NCBI GenBank assembly: GCA_963682025.1
Contig: OY821518.1
Coordinates: 124,644,800-124,708,799 of the forward strand
Length of the DNA stretch: 64,000 nt
Direction of reading: 5' to 3'
From: Cordilura impudica
Lineage: Eukaryota; Arthropoda; Insecta; Diptera; Scathophagidae
This document shows, in pieces, positions 1 to 10,440 of this stretch. Under the pieces are notes generated by a model that saw only the letters and a list, made by a program, of their open reading frames with translations, did not search any database and was not told the origin of the DNA. Numbering within the stretch: the stretch's first letter is position 1; the number at the start of each line of letters is the position of its first letter. Made by a program: the position numbers and the translations under genes.

Positions 1-445
1 AATGTGAAAACTGGCCCCAAAAAACTCTCCCATACAAAATTCTCTCAAACGAAAAAATGAGAAATCAGCCAACTTTTTGGGCTATTTTTCGTACTTTATT
101 TACCCATTTTTTGTTTTTAAAAGTAGGTCATTTTTTATTTCACTTCATTATGAAAAATTACCCATTTTACGTTTCTTTAATTTTAGTAAATTGTAGTCGA
201 AATCCATAAAATTACTGTAAAAAAATTTTTGTTTTACCTAATAACAGTTAAATTGTGTGTTAATTTCGTTTAATGTGTTTTGCACAACTGCATTACAATA
301 TGGGCAATGAAAAGCGTTCAATCCTTCCGCCTTACCAGTGGCTTGCATTTTAAAAACGCTGCACAGTGGCGCTATTTGAGTTTTTTCGTTATAAAAATCA
401 TAACCTTTTAACCGATTGAGATAATCAAATAAGTTAAAAGGCATA
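1..445. other. AT-rich unassigned sequence at left edge
   Basis: No repeat end, RNA gene or recognised protein was seen. On the minus strand 444 to 238 there is a 68-codon open frame starting MPFNLFDYLN with one Cys-x2-Cys pair (HCPYCNAVV). I do not recognise it. It is short, lacks a second Cys pair, and has no splice or promoter context that I can defend, so it is not called as a gene. The segment ends where Helitron B copy 1 begins. Confidence 0.4.
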
Positions 446-802
446 TCGATAATATTAATAGGCTAGGTGATTTATTGTGATTGATGTTTTGTTCTACCGT
501 TTTATCCGGAATCTTACCAAATGTATATTATTTGAAAAGTATTTCTTTTTAGCCGTTTTTCAGATTCACAGGTTATTTAAATTTTTCCTTTATTTTGAGT
601 AAATTGCATTTAAAGTTGCTACTAACACTACATAAAATTATACACTGCTATGTGCGTGTTTATTAAATTTGTTAATGTGTTTGTAAAAAAAAAATGAGTT
701 TGTTTTTTATAATTGATTAGCATACCTTTAGGGTCTTTATTTAATGAAAAAATAAAATGTCCTTGAATATGCACTCGAAATTCGAGGACTGGAATCTGCT
801 AG
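446..802 (+). mobile_element. Helitron family B, copy 1 (non-autonomous, 357 bp)
   Basis: The element starts with TC, followed by GATAATATTAATAGGC, and ends CTGCTAG followed by T. About 12 bp before the CTAG end is a perfect hairpin, CTCGAAATTCGAG. These are the diagnostic ends of Helitrons: 5'-TC, 3' hairpin plus CTRR, insertion between A/T and T, and no target duplication. Two further copies at 44323-44700 and 62804-63600 share both ends and the interior marker TTGATTAGCATACC or its neighbourhood. No coding capacity is present, so mobilisation would need a helicase supplied in trans. It is unlikely to be anything else because three independent copies fix both ends. Confidence 0.85.
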
Positions 803-1689
803 TGATAGATAATTATTCAACCTATAAAATAGGAAGTAACAAGGTGCTATGCCTTCTATATGCTTACTTATGTGTTATCAAAGTTGAAATTTGTTAACGG
901 AATGAAAAAAGCATGTTTATGTTAACTAAAAAAAACATGATATTTTATCAATTTTATATTTTTATGTCTCTTTTGCAATTTTTACGTTATAAAATTATTA
1001 TCCATAAATAAAAAAAAAATTATATTCCATCAAAGTTGAAAAATAGCGATAAATAGAGAGTTTGGAAATAGCGATTTACCTGGAGAAATGCAAAGCAAAC
1101 AGTTGACTTTTTTTCTTTAATAATTCAATAGAAATAAAAAAAATACGAGTAGTTACACAAAAATTGTGTTTTTTTGAAAATTGAAAATCGGTCAACTTTG
1201 AGGGCTTATGTATATCTTCTAAATTAAAATTTAATTTTATTAATGGCAGCAAATTCGTCATCTTTGAAAAATTTCGTATAAGATGAGTTTATTCAAAATA
1301 TTGTAAGCTCACGTGAAACTTTTGATTTGTGTTCTAAAGGCGCCACTGTGCGCAGGGTGTAGCTTGCGCCGCAGCCGATAAAATTTTAACAATTTTAAAA
1401 TTTTTCATAAGGAAATAAATGCAGATTAACATGTAAGTTTTTTCATTAATTAAGATATTATACAAAAGGTCTGTAGTTTTTATTAAGGAACGAAGATGCG
1501 AGATATTAGAAGTTGAATGTACCTTGCGCCGCAAGTTGTTGTTAAATTGTAACTTTTTTCATTAATTACACTGTGCGACAAATGATAGGGGTCAGTGATC
1601 GGGATGGGATGAAACTACTACTATTGGTCAAAAAAAAAGTTATACGTGTCCCGGTGTTTCGCTGGGTCACGTCTAGGAATCGAGATACA
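803..1689. other. No recognisable feature (AT-rich)
   Basis: Only short open frames without recognisable motifs occur here. A small GC-rich word (TTGCGCCGCA) appears near 1365 and again near 1525, on either side of a TA-rich stretch. Nothing else repeats clearly. Confidence 0.4.
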
Positions 1690-1691
1690 TA

Positions 1692-2118
1692 TCTGTGGTC
1701 ACAAGCGATAACCGCCTAAGTCGACTTAAGAACTATTTGAGTTATGTATGCTATCATATTCTACTAACAATGCTTTATATTTAGTGAAATCCCCATTTTT
1801 CTAGTGCTGTTATTTAAAAATTTATTAATGAAAATATACTACCTAACTCGTAAAAAAGCCCCTTTATATTTATATAAACAGACATTTTTCTCGAAAGAAT
1901 GATTTTCGCCGATTTGAGTTATGTATGCTATCAGATTCTACTAAAAAAAACTTTATATTTACGTGAAATCCCCATTTCTCTGACACTGCTTTTTAAAAAG
2001 ATATTAATTCAAATATTCTGACCTAATTCGTAATGAAGCCCCATTACATTTATATAAAAAGCTATTTTTCTCGAAAGCAAGATTTTCGAGTTAGGCGATT
2101 ATTGCTTGTGACCACAGA
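1692..2118. mobile_element. MITE-1, TA-flanked, with internal tandem duplication
   Basis: Terminal inverted repeats of about 30 bp begin TCTGTGGTCACAAGCGATAA on the left and match the reverse complement of the right end, which finishes TTGTGACCACAGA. Both ends abut TA (1690-1691 and 2119-2120), consistent with a Tc1/mariner-type TA target duplication. The interior is two imperfect direct repeats of about 179 bp (1736-1914 and 1915-2092), each starting TTTGAGTTATGTATGCTATC. No coding sequence is present. The first seven bases, TCTGTGG, are shared with MITE-2. Confidence 0.75.
1736..2092 (+). repeat. Two tandem 179-bp units inside MITE-1
   Basis: Unit 1 starts at 1736 and unit 2 at 1915, both with TTTGAGTTATGTATGCTATC. 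Both contain ATTCTACTAA, a run ending GAAATCCCCATTT, and a closing TTTTTCTCGAAAG. They differ by scattered substitutions, so the duplication is not recent. Confidence 0.75.
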
Positions 2119-2805
2119 TATATCGATTTGAACTTAGTAAGTATCGTATAGGGGAATTTGTCACGTTTTGGGCTCTTTTGTTTGACATAACTCGAGAACC
2201 ACTAGTCCGATTTTGCTGAAAGAAACTTGGAAAAATTAAGAATTACAATAACTTTAATCCACTTCTATACCATTTCTCAACACAATCAACAGTTTCGCAG
2301 TTATTAATAAATTTATGGAGAAAAAAATAATTTTTTGCCTAAGAAATTAAAAATTTTTACATATTTTTAAAAATCATGCAAAATCCAAAACAGGAAAAAA
2401 TGTGAAGTGTTATTACTTTGGCGTAAAGTCACATAATCTGTCATATAATACGCGTTTCGCTTTTAATCACAAATAAGTGAAGGTATCTATCTCATTTTGA
2501 AGTAAAGGCTTCTCATTGGAAAAAACGTTGATGACTTTTTTATGATTCTCAGAATTAAAAAAAAAGAGTAATAAACAAAATGTTATTTAATTTTTATGAT
2601 TGCGATAACAAACAAAAAAACGGTCATAAATGTGTGCAGATCCTGAATTTATACTTCCAGAAAATTGGAGTGAACATGTCTCTCAAAATTCACTTCTTAC
2701 ATCACCATCACGATTAATTCAGCAAGCAGCTAGCCTCAGAGTCGGGTGAGCATGGCGAGCACTTCCATCAAGTGGTCGTGCCCATGGAAACGCATATAAA
2801 GCAAA

Positions 2806-3057
2806 ATGCTCGACTCGCTGGTGGATGAAATTTGTTGGTGGTCGCAAAAGACGTACGATCTCAACAATGAAGATGAAGAAGAAGAATATACAATGGAAGT
2901 TTCCTTCGACGGTAAGTCACAAAATTGAAGTTATCTGACTGATTAAAAAGTAATTGATTTTTTTCCAGATGAAGACAGATCATCATCAGATTCAGACTCT
3001 GAACAAGTAGGCGAACCACCACGCAAGAAAGTAAAGGGAGCAAACAAACGAAAATAA
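2806..3057 (+). pseudogene. Acidic C-terminal coding fragment with a 57-bp intron, family not recognised
   Basis: An open frame from ATG 2806 runs to a GTAAGT donor at 2912. The acceptor TTTTTTCCAG ends at 2968, and translation in phase continues to TAA at 3055-3057, giving 64 codons. The product has an acidic run (NNEDEEEEYTMEVSFD) and then a serine/acidic and basic tail (SSSDSDSEQVGEPPRKKVKG). Intron length and splice signals are typical of flies. Just upstream, near 2640-2750, another frame reads PEFILPENWSEHVSQNSLL before a stop, suggesting the rest of the gene is frameshifted. It lies between inverted arms, so it is probably a transposon gene remnant. I do not recognise the family. Confidence 0.35.
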
Positions 3058-3133
3058 ATTTATGCGTTCATCGATTTTTATGATCTATATAATAACCCGA
3101 TATTTTTAATTTTACGGTTAATAATAAATAATA

Positions 3134-3861
3134 TCTGTGGTTTTCATAAAATCAAAATGTTCAGGGGAGCCAAAAAACGTTATATTTGAAATTATGGGCT
3201 CGATATAAAGTTTTTAGACCTTTTTATTTAACAGTCCTGTAGACATGGGCAATAAATACTTTATATAAAATTTTGAGTCAAAAATCTTCAGAGGTATAGA
3301 TCCTAAAGCAGGACGAAAAAAACAATATGTAAATAACACTTAAAGTGTGTGCAGATAAAACAACTTATGTCGACAAACGTCGTTTTCTTTGAAAAATAAA
3401 GCTACCAATGCAATCACCCATGTAGACATAAGTTGTTGTTGCTTGAAAAATGAATTTTTTGTTCGTCAACAAAAAGTTAACGGGACTTAGGATGAGAACA
3501 TAACAACGTATCAAGAATAATAGTCACAAAAAATAACAGAAATAATCACACAAGTTTTTATAATCCAAAATTATTTTTCATTTTTTTTTTAATTTATAGC
3601 AACGTATGTCGCTATTTGTCATTTTCTGAGAAAATAATTCGTCAGCGATCAAACGTAGGTTGACACACGTCGATAGTGCTGGAAATTAATTTAATAAACG
3701 TTTAAGTTACGTCGTTATTTAAAGAAAAAGCTCAGAAATGGTCAATATATTTTTTTTTTTAATTTAACACATCTAAAGAGCTTTAAAAATTAATATATTT
3801 GGAATCATTAATTCAAAACTGACAAAAATGGACATACGCGGTTATTCCAGAAAACCACAGA
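3134..3861 (-). mobile_element. MITE-2, copy 1 (728 bp, TA target)
   Basis: The ends are TCTGTGGTTTTC on the left and GAAAACCACAGA on the right, each flanked by TA (3132-3133 and 3862-3863). The right end extends inward as the inverted repeat ATACGCGGTTATTCCAG. A second copy lies in the opposite orientation at 22331-23053 and matches along most of its length. The interior has no coding frame but is crowded with imperfect words such as ACGTCG, TATGTCG and GTCGACAAACGTCG. It is a Tc1/mariner-type MITE by target and size. Orientation is arbitrary, set relative to the second copy. Confidence 0.8.
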
Positions 3862-4115
3862 TATATAATAAATACTATCCAAATTCATTAAAACATAAAA
3901 TCTTCTTGCAAAATGTGAATAAAAGCAATAAGCGTACATCGATTTTCATGATCTATGTCTAGGTTATATGACTACGTGAAAGTAATAGGATTTGGCACTT
4001 TTTCCCGTTTTGGATTTTGCATGATTTTTAAAAATACAAAATTTTAATTTTTTAGGCAAAAAATAATTTTTGTTCTTCATAAATTTATTAAAAACGGCGA
4101 AACGGCGAAAGCAAA

Positions 4116-4426
4116 AAAATTAAACATTTTACAAGAATAATACAGATTTTAAATACAGTTGTAAACATAATCGTTAGGTTCAAATATGTCGTTAATCTTC
4201 TTTTAATAACAGCATCGGATAAATCAACTAAACATAGTGCATGTTCACTTCTGCTCAAATCGAAGAATTAATAAAGTTTTATCTGCGGAAATTCAGGTAA
4301 AGAGGTTCATAAGAACCAATTTTGCCATGAACTAAAATGAATTGTATTATAAAAAAAATCACGCGATACACCCAGGGTTTTAAAAATGCAAGCAACCAGT
4401 TTGGCGAAAGAATTGAGCTCTTTTCA
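4116..4426. other. No recognisable feature (AT-rich)
   Basis: There are AT-rich runs with no repeat ends or motifs. The segment ends in the left copy of the 8-bp target duplication of the foldback element. Confidence 0.4.
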
Positions 4427-4434
4427 ATGCCCAT

Positions 4435-7270
4435 TAGGGTGGCCCTTCGTTATATGGAGGGAAAAAAGTGTTCAAAATGTCGGTCTCGCCGCCCTAGAAA
4501 TATGCGAATAGAAAAAAAAACTGAGAAATATAAAGTTTTGGGCCAATCAAAAAACGTTTAGTCGTGGCGCAAAGCGATTGAAAATTTCAAGTGTGTTTAT
4601 ATGGGGAAAATATGACTTTTTCAGATTTTACGAAAATTTCGTTGTATAATTTAATTCTTCCGACAAGCTGTTACATAATTCGGGATCAGTGTTAAATTAT
4701 CCTTTCAAAAGGCTATAAAACTTCAAAATCGTATGAAACCTCGCCAAGAAATAGCAAATGCCCCAGACCACTTCTGTGCCAAAAAAAAAACTAGGTCATG
4801 AAATTTGATGGCATTTTTTCAACTTTGAGAAATTGATTAAAGCCATCATTCATTTTTGGTCTCTATACTTATATGTACTCAGATATGAAGTATTGTTTTA
4901 TTACCATGTTGCTAACCTATTGCGCATTGAGACCGAAAATTGGAAATTTTTTTGACAAAATTTTTAAAACTCCTTTTTCAAGTTTGAAAAAATTTTCTTA
5001 AACAAAATTTAAAAAAATTAATCTATCACATTAAGGTTTTATGAAATACATGTCGGAGATTAACTATGTGAATTTTTAAGTAAATCCCTCTGCAGAATTT
5101 TTTTGACAAATATTCTGTAAATGTACTCTTTCTAAATACTTTGTATAAAAAATTCATCATTTTTCTACTTTTAAATATTATGTTTTATCTTAATAGCCTA
5201 GGGTTTCGGAAAAAAATAATATGACTCCATTAACCCCTTTGGAATTGGGGTCACATATGACCCCAAACTAATAAAAGACAATTTATTCAAAAATTCAAAT
5301 TTTTCGTAAGTGCTGTCCAATTTTTAGATGCGACACTTAAAATATAATAACCAAATATGTAGAAGCTTTGTTCCAAAAATTTGGGATAAATCCGAGAACG
5401 TTAACCCATTATTTGCCAAGGCCAGCTTTGGATTTTAAGATATTTTAAAATAAAAATGACCTAAAACGAGTTTTTCTTTTAAACACGTTGATACCAATAT
5501 TTAGAATTTAAGAAAAATAATTCGGTTAATTTTTATTTATTTAACCATTCAGTGCTCCTCAAAAAAATAATCCATTGTGATATATCTTTGGTGCAATTAT
5601 CTGCTTATTGCTCGCGAATATAAATTAAAACAACTTTTAACTAATTTTGTTATAAAATTACTTTATGTAATAAAGTAATAGTTGAATTTATTGCTGTCTC
5701 ACCCACCAATTTGGTGTATATTGATAAAAAAAAATGCCAAAAAAAAATTCAGGTCATTCGGTGAAGATGCCATTACTTATAATGTTTGACATTTTTTGAT
5801 TTTTTATAATCGGTCGCTTTATATTATCCTTAATGTCACTTACATGTTTTGAAACTTCTACCATTTTATTTCCCAGTTTTAAATAGTTTATTAAATAAAA
5901 GTAAATTTCAAATATAATATATATATAAAAGGTAATATTAAATTAATACTATTCTTAATGGAATAAATTACAAAATTAAATAAAAGCGAATTTCAAAAAA
6001 CGTCCTATTTTTTAGACATATGACTTAAGTTGTTTTAATTTATATTCGCGAGCAATAAGCAGATAATTGCACCAGAGATATATAACAATGGATTATTTTG
6101 ATCTCAGGAGCACTGAAGGGTTAAATAAATAAAAATTAACTGAATTATTTTCCTTAAATTCCAAATAGTGGTATCAACGAGTTTAATAGAAAAACTCGTT
6201 TTAGGTCATTTTTATTTTAAAATATCTTAAAATCCAAAGTTGGCCTTGGCATATAATGGGTTAATGTTCTCGGATTTATCCCAAATTTTTGAGAAGAAAC
6301 TTCTACACATTTGGTTATTATATCTTAAGCGTCGCATCTAAAAATTGGACAGCACTTACAAAATATTTGAATTTTTTTGTATAAATTGTCTTTTATTAGT
6401 TTGGGGTCATATGTGACCCCCAATTCCAAAAGGGTTAATGGAGTCATATTATTTTTTTCGGAAACCCTAGGCCATTAAGATAAAATACAACATTTAAAAG
6501 TAGAAAAATTATGATTTTTTGAAACAAAGTATTTAGAAAGAGTAAATTTACAGAATATTTCACAAAAATCCAATTTTTCTCGAAATCCGCAAAAATAAAA
6601 TCCTTGTCAAAAAAATTCTGGCAGAGGGATTTACTTAAAAATTCACACAGTTTATCTGCATTATATATTTCATAAAACCTTAAAGTGACAGATTAATTTT
6701 TTTAAATTTTGTTTAAGAAAATTTTTTCAAACTTGAAAAAGGAGTTTTAAAAATTTTATCAAAAAAATTTCTAATTTTCGGTCTCAATGCGCAATAGGTT
6801 AACAACGTGGTAATAAAACAATACTTCTGAGTACATATAAGTATAGAGACCAAAAAATAATGATGGCTTTAATCAATTTCTCAAAGTTGAAAATAATGCC
6901 ATCAAATTTCATGACCTAGTTTTTTTTTTTTTGGCACAGAAGTGGTCTGGGGCATTTGGTATTTCTTGGCGAGGTTTTATTCGATTTTGAAATTTTATAG
7001 CCTTTTGAGGGGATAAGCCAATACTGATCCTGAATTATATAACAGCTTGCGGAAAAATTGAACTGTAGAACGAAATTTTCGTAAAATCTGAAAAAAAAAG
7101 TCATATTTTACCCATATAAACACACTTGAAATTTTCAATCGCTTTGCGCCACGACTAAACGTTTTCTGATTGTCCCAAAACTTTGTATTTCTCAGTTTTT
7201 TTCCTATTCGCATATTTCTAGGGGGAGAGACCGACAGTTTTAACGCTTTTTTTTATTAAGGGCCACCCTA
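4435..7270. mobile_element. Foldback transposon, 2.84 kb, 1.2-kb arms, 8-bp target duplication
   Basis: The element begins TAGGGTGGCCC and ends GGGCCACCCTA. It is flanked on both sides by ATGCCCAT (4427-4434 and 7271-7278), an exact 8-bp target duplication. The left arm (about 4435-5640) and right arm (about 6025-7270) are inverted copies for roughly 1.2 kb. For example GACCCCAAACTAATAAAAGA near 5263 pairs with TCTTTTATTAGTTTGGGGTC near 6390, and TTATCTGCTTATTGCTCGCG near 5597 with its complement near 6048. The central loop is about 380 bp. No transposase is present. The 8-bp duplication fits hAT- or Mutator-type mobilisation, but the family is not resolved. Confidence 0.85.
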
Positions 7271-7278
7271 ATGCCCAT

Positions 7279-7669
7279 ATTGTCATGCAGTTGTACAAGA
7301 CACTCATCAATTATATTTTTTTAACTGTATACTAAGTATTGATATGAATACATTAATTTAATGGGATATCTTTCCATCACGACAAATAGACTTCTATATA
7401 AATAAATATTTAGTTTTGCATAATTTTAATTGATGTTTGAGTGAATTTTCATTTGGAAAATATTGGTTAATTTTTGGGCGTTTTTTAAAATTTTTCATCT
7501 TTTTGGGCCATTTTTGATGTATTTGGGCAAAATTTTTTTTTATGATTTTTCATTTTTTTAGGACATTTCTCATATTTTTGTGCACATATTTTTCATTTTT
7601 TCGGGAAATTTTTTATTGGGCCATTTTTATTTATTTTTTTTTGCCGATTTTTCAGTGGGCGGTAGTTTC
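7279..7669. other. T-rich low-complexity sequence
   Basis: From about 7440 to 7660 the sequence is dominated by T runs with recurring GGGC plus (A)TTTTT words (GGGCCATTTTT, GGGCAAAATTTTT), a degenerate short tandem pattern. An open frame of 105 codons crossing it is compositional. Confidence 0.5.
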
Positions 7670-8210
7670 TAGAGCCATTTCTCACTCCCCAGAATGGTTG
7701 TTGCATTGTGCTAAATTCTTCTTTTTAGCTAGAGAGGTTCCTGTGAACAGACTTTCTTGCAAAATGGTTCTGATAATTTTTCGTATGGTGCATCTTCAAT
7801 TTTTTTGGATTTCAATTTATGGTTATGGTTTTGGAGTTTTGTTAGGCAAAAAAAAATAACATTAGATCAGCATATTACTATGACAACTAATAAAGGTCGC
7901 GGAGTACTTGATTTTATCAAACGTTGTACCAAAGAATTTTGCGATCCAATCATAACAAAATAATTGTACATATATCTTGTCAGAACGATATTGGAATACG
8001 GTTCTAATATCTGTGCTCCACATTATGCCATTCCATCGATCACATTGAATCTTTTCAAAAACAATTTTTTCTCTACTGCTTGCGAAATCTATATTCAAAA
8101 ACTCAAAATCATTACAACAGCAGATTAGCCCTTCTAGAACATAAACCTTCGATATAGTGTTTATCAAAAGTCGTCTACAATCAATTATTTTTTTTTCCCC
8201 CATTTTGATT
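7670..8210 (+). pseudogene. LINE reverse transcriptase C-terminal remnant
   Basis: Frame fragments read KGRGVLDFIKRCTKEFCDP (about 7900-7960). Then, after stops and frame changes, come matches to the region following the RT palm (IESFQKQFFLYCLRNLYSK near 8045-8100, then NSRLALLEHKPS). In intact jockey/I/CR1-group LINEs this region follows the YADD box and links to the thumb. Several stops and frameshifts interrupt it, and no poly(A)-like tail or target duplication was found. Confidence 0.5.
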
Positions 8211-8832
8211 CATTTTTGCAACTAAAATACTCCACAATATTGTTAACAAGCACTCAATTGATATCCTTTTTTATTATTATTCTGTATCAATAACAACATG
8301 ATTATTATTACACACAAAAACAACAATCATGCTTTTGTAAAGTCAGTTAAAGTAAATCAAAGCTAAACAAAAAAAAAAATATGTTTTAAAAACTACCAAC
8401 AATACACAATTGATGAAAAAATATTGAATAAAAGACACAAAATTTAACAATGTACACTTCCAATTATATGTGCTCTAATAAATACATATTTTTTTGTTGT
8501 TATACGATATTTTATTACAAAAAAAAAATAGAAAATATTAAGAGCTGGAGCATGTATTCCTTTGATTGACAGCTTTTGTTTTTTTTAGCTCAATAAGATG
8601 GGACAAGCTAACAATGAAATGTACATATACGAGGACGTGTCCTTATATCAATCAGTTCATTTATGTTTCTTTTATTTTTAAAACATATATTAAACTGAAT
8701 AACCTTTGTGTAAACGATACCTTCTAGAAAATTTCACAATTATAGTTTAATGAAACAACGAATTCTTTAGTCTAATTGGGCTAAAAATAGAGCATTCATA
8801 AACTATTATCAAGTTAAAATATATATAAAATA
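8211..8832. other. No recognisable feature (AT-rich)
   Basis: Only AT-rich sequence with short A and T runs is seen. The segment ends in an A immediately before the reverse-strand CTAG end of Helitron A copy 1. Confidence 0.4.
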
Positions 8833-9339
8833 CTAGCTGTTTTTACCCGGTCTTGCCCGGGATCCAAAGGGCTTTGGCTTGAAAAATGTTTCACTATGCT
8901 TACCAGGCGCTGAGTACTAAGTCCGCGATAAAGCACTCCTCGAAAAAATTAACTTAATCCCAAAAAATTTGTATGGGATTGGGGAAACAAATTCATATTT
9001 TATTTCAATTTAAAATTTTGTGATTTTTTAATTTAGAACTTTTTTTTATAAGACGCTACAGCAAAAATACTTCAAAAATAAGTTTTTTTTTTTTGGAATT
9101 TTATTTATTTTGCAAACATCAAATATAACGGAATCGTTTCCAAATTAAAGGAATCAGAACTTTTAAAAATTGAATTACTTTGTTCAACAAGTGATCATCA
9201 TTGAGCAGAGACGTCAAAGAAAAACGGAAAATGAATACGACGCTTAAAATTGTGCCGCAATGTTGCTTTAAGCAACTGCTTATAGTATATGTATAGTAAT
9301 TATTGCACATACGTAGATATCATTTATCATAAGACTTTT

Positions 9340-9645
9340 CACTGAGCTGCGTCCCGCGAGCGAGTCGCGTCCGCGTCCGCGCGTTTGGCAGCTACACCCG
9401 TGCTCCCGCGCAGTTGTCTTCAATTTATTTGAATCCCAAAATATATTTTTCAGAACATTCCTATATTTTAACTGAGCTGTGTTCCATGGGCGCGTCCGCG
9501 CGCCCCTTCCGCGCGTTTGGCAGCCATACCAGCCTATTTTAATTGCCAAATTTTATTTTTCAGATCATCCCAAATTTGAGCGCAGCTGTGTTCCGCGAGC
9601 GCATCGCATCGCATCGCGTCCGCGCGCCGCTTTCGCGTATCGAAA
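9340..9645 (-). repeat. GC-rich tandem repeat within Helitron A copy 1
   Basis: About 2.5 units of roughly 110-130 bp start near 9340, 9471 and 9581. Each has a GC-rich core (GAGCTGTGTTCC, GCGTCCGCG, CGCGTTTGGCAGC) followed by an AT-rich spacer ending TTTTTCAGA. The CpG-dense cores stand out sharply from the surrounding AT-rich DNA. Helitron A copy 2 carries two related units at 61625-61810. Confidence 0.7.
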
Positions 9646-9883
9646 TTATGCTATTGAAAAGAATACAGATTTTAAATACGTTTATTGAAAGCAGTATGGA
9701 GATTTTGTTCATTTCTTTTGGAGACCTTTATTTAAAAATTTTGGGGAATTTGTTCATTTTTTGGGGAATTTGTGCATTGGGGGCAAAGTGCTGAGCGCAT
9801 GCTTACCACTACAATTTAGCATGGTTTATTTTGAGTGTATTATGTGTAAAAGTTACGAATTTTAGTTATTCTAGAGCTTTGGG

Positions 9884-10440
9884 TTATTCAGCAATTCTGG
9901 TTTTTCCTTCTGGTGCATATACGTAAAGCTTGTGCTGGCGCCCAACTCTGGAGCAGGCGACAAATAATTGTCTATGAGAAAAACAGGGAGATTCTAAGTT
10001 GATACTTGCTACCGTAAGAGATGGTCCTCTTATGTACGTTATGTTAGGTACAACTTTTTGTACCATCTCTTGCAATGAAAAACCAACTTACAAAAGTCTT
10101 CTGGTAGGGATATTACAGTCGTTTTAAGAGTTTCACATTCCCTGGAGTTAGCTTGTCTTATCCGTTGGGCCTGAAGACATTGTTGAGTCGTTTCCGGAGT
10201 TTCAGAAACCCTCGACTAAGCTTGGCTTAGCTGCTGGATTTCTAGACGCACTGGAGTAGCTTCAGGCATTTCCGCTTCTCTTACAAAGATTTGTCTTGAT
10301 CTTTGGGCTTCAAGACGTTATTGGGTTTGCTTAGGTGTTTCAGCATTTCTCGACTCCGATTGTCTAACTCGTTGAGACTCGATAGGAATTTGGGTCTGAT
10401 CAGGTTCTCTAGAGTTCTGTTTTGTTTAAGCCTTTGCATT
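9884..10440 (-). pseudogene. Helitron Rep/helicase remnant: peptide repeats plus helicase C-terminus
   Basis: The minus-strand frame 10075-9884 reads LTVASINLESPCFSHRQLF then VACSRVGRQHKLYVYAPEG. This corresponds to the last helicase motifs of Helitron Pif1-like (SF1B) helicases, where the LYVACSRVG and FVYAP.G blocks are characteristic. Upstream (10440-10130) the translation is a degenerate series of about 24-residue units rich in Q, R and E, like the repeats near the N-terminus of arthropod Helitron proteins. The Rep domain and helicase motifs I-IV are missing, so N-terminal repeats abut the C-terminus. It is non-functional. Confidence 0.7.

Larger units (their letters stand above)
2119..4115. 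mobile_element. Degenerate DNA element with inverted arms around 2.3 and 4.0 kb
   Basis: Sequence around 2300-2435 (TTAATAAATTTATGGAG, then ATCATGCAAAATCCAAAAC) reappears inverted at about 3962-4104 (GTTTTGGATTTTGCATGAT, then TTCATAAATTTATTAA). Between the arms lie a short spliced coding fragment (2806-3057) and MITE-2 copy 1, a later insertion. True outer ends and a target duplication were not found, because similarity between the arms stops near their outer ends. The likely interpretation is a decayed cut-and-paste transposon whose gene has mostly been lost. Confidence 0.45.

Noticed and set aside
238..444. 68-codon frame with a Cys-x2-Cys pair as a zinc-finger gene
   Set aside because: A single Cys pair with no second half, no recognised family and no supporting context.
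7542..7859. 105-codon frame rich in Phe and Ile
   Set aside because: Composed of T-rich low-complexity DNA running into a degraded LINE. No domain is recognisable.
9479..9794. Overlapping plus-strand frames in the GC-rich Helitron segment
   Set aside because: They follow the CpG-rich tandem units, which naturally lack stop codons. Frames are not kept between repeat units or between Helitron copies.
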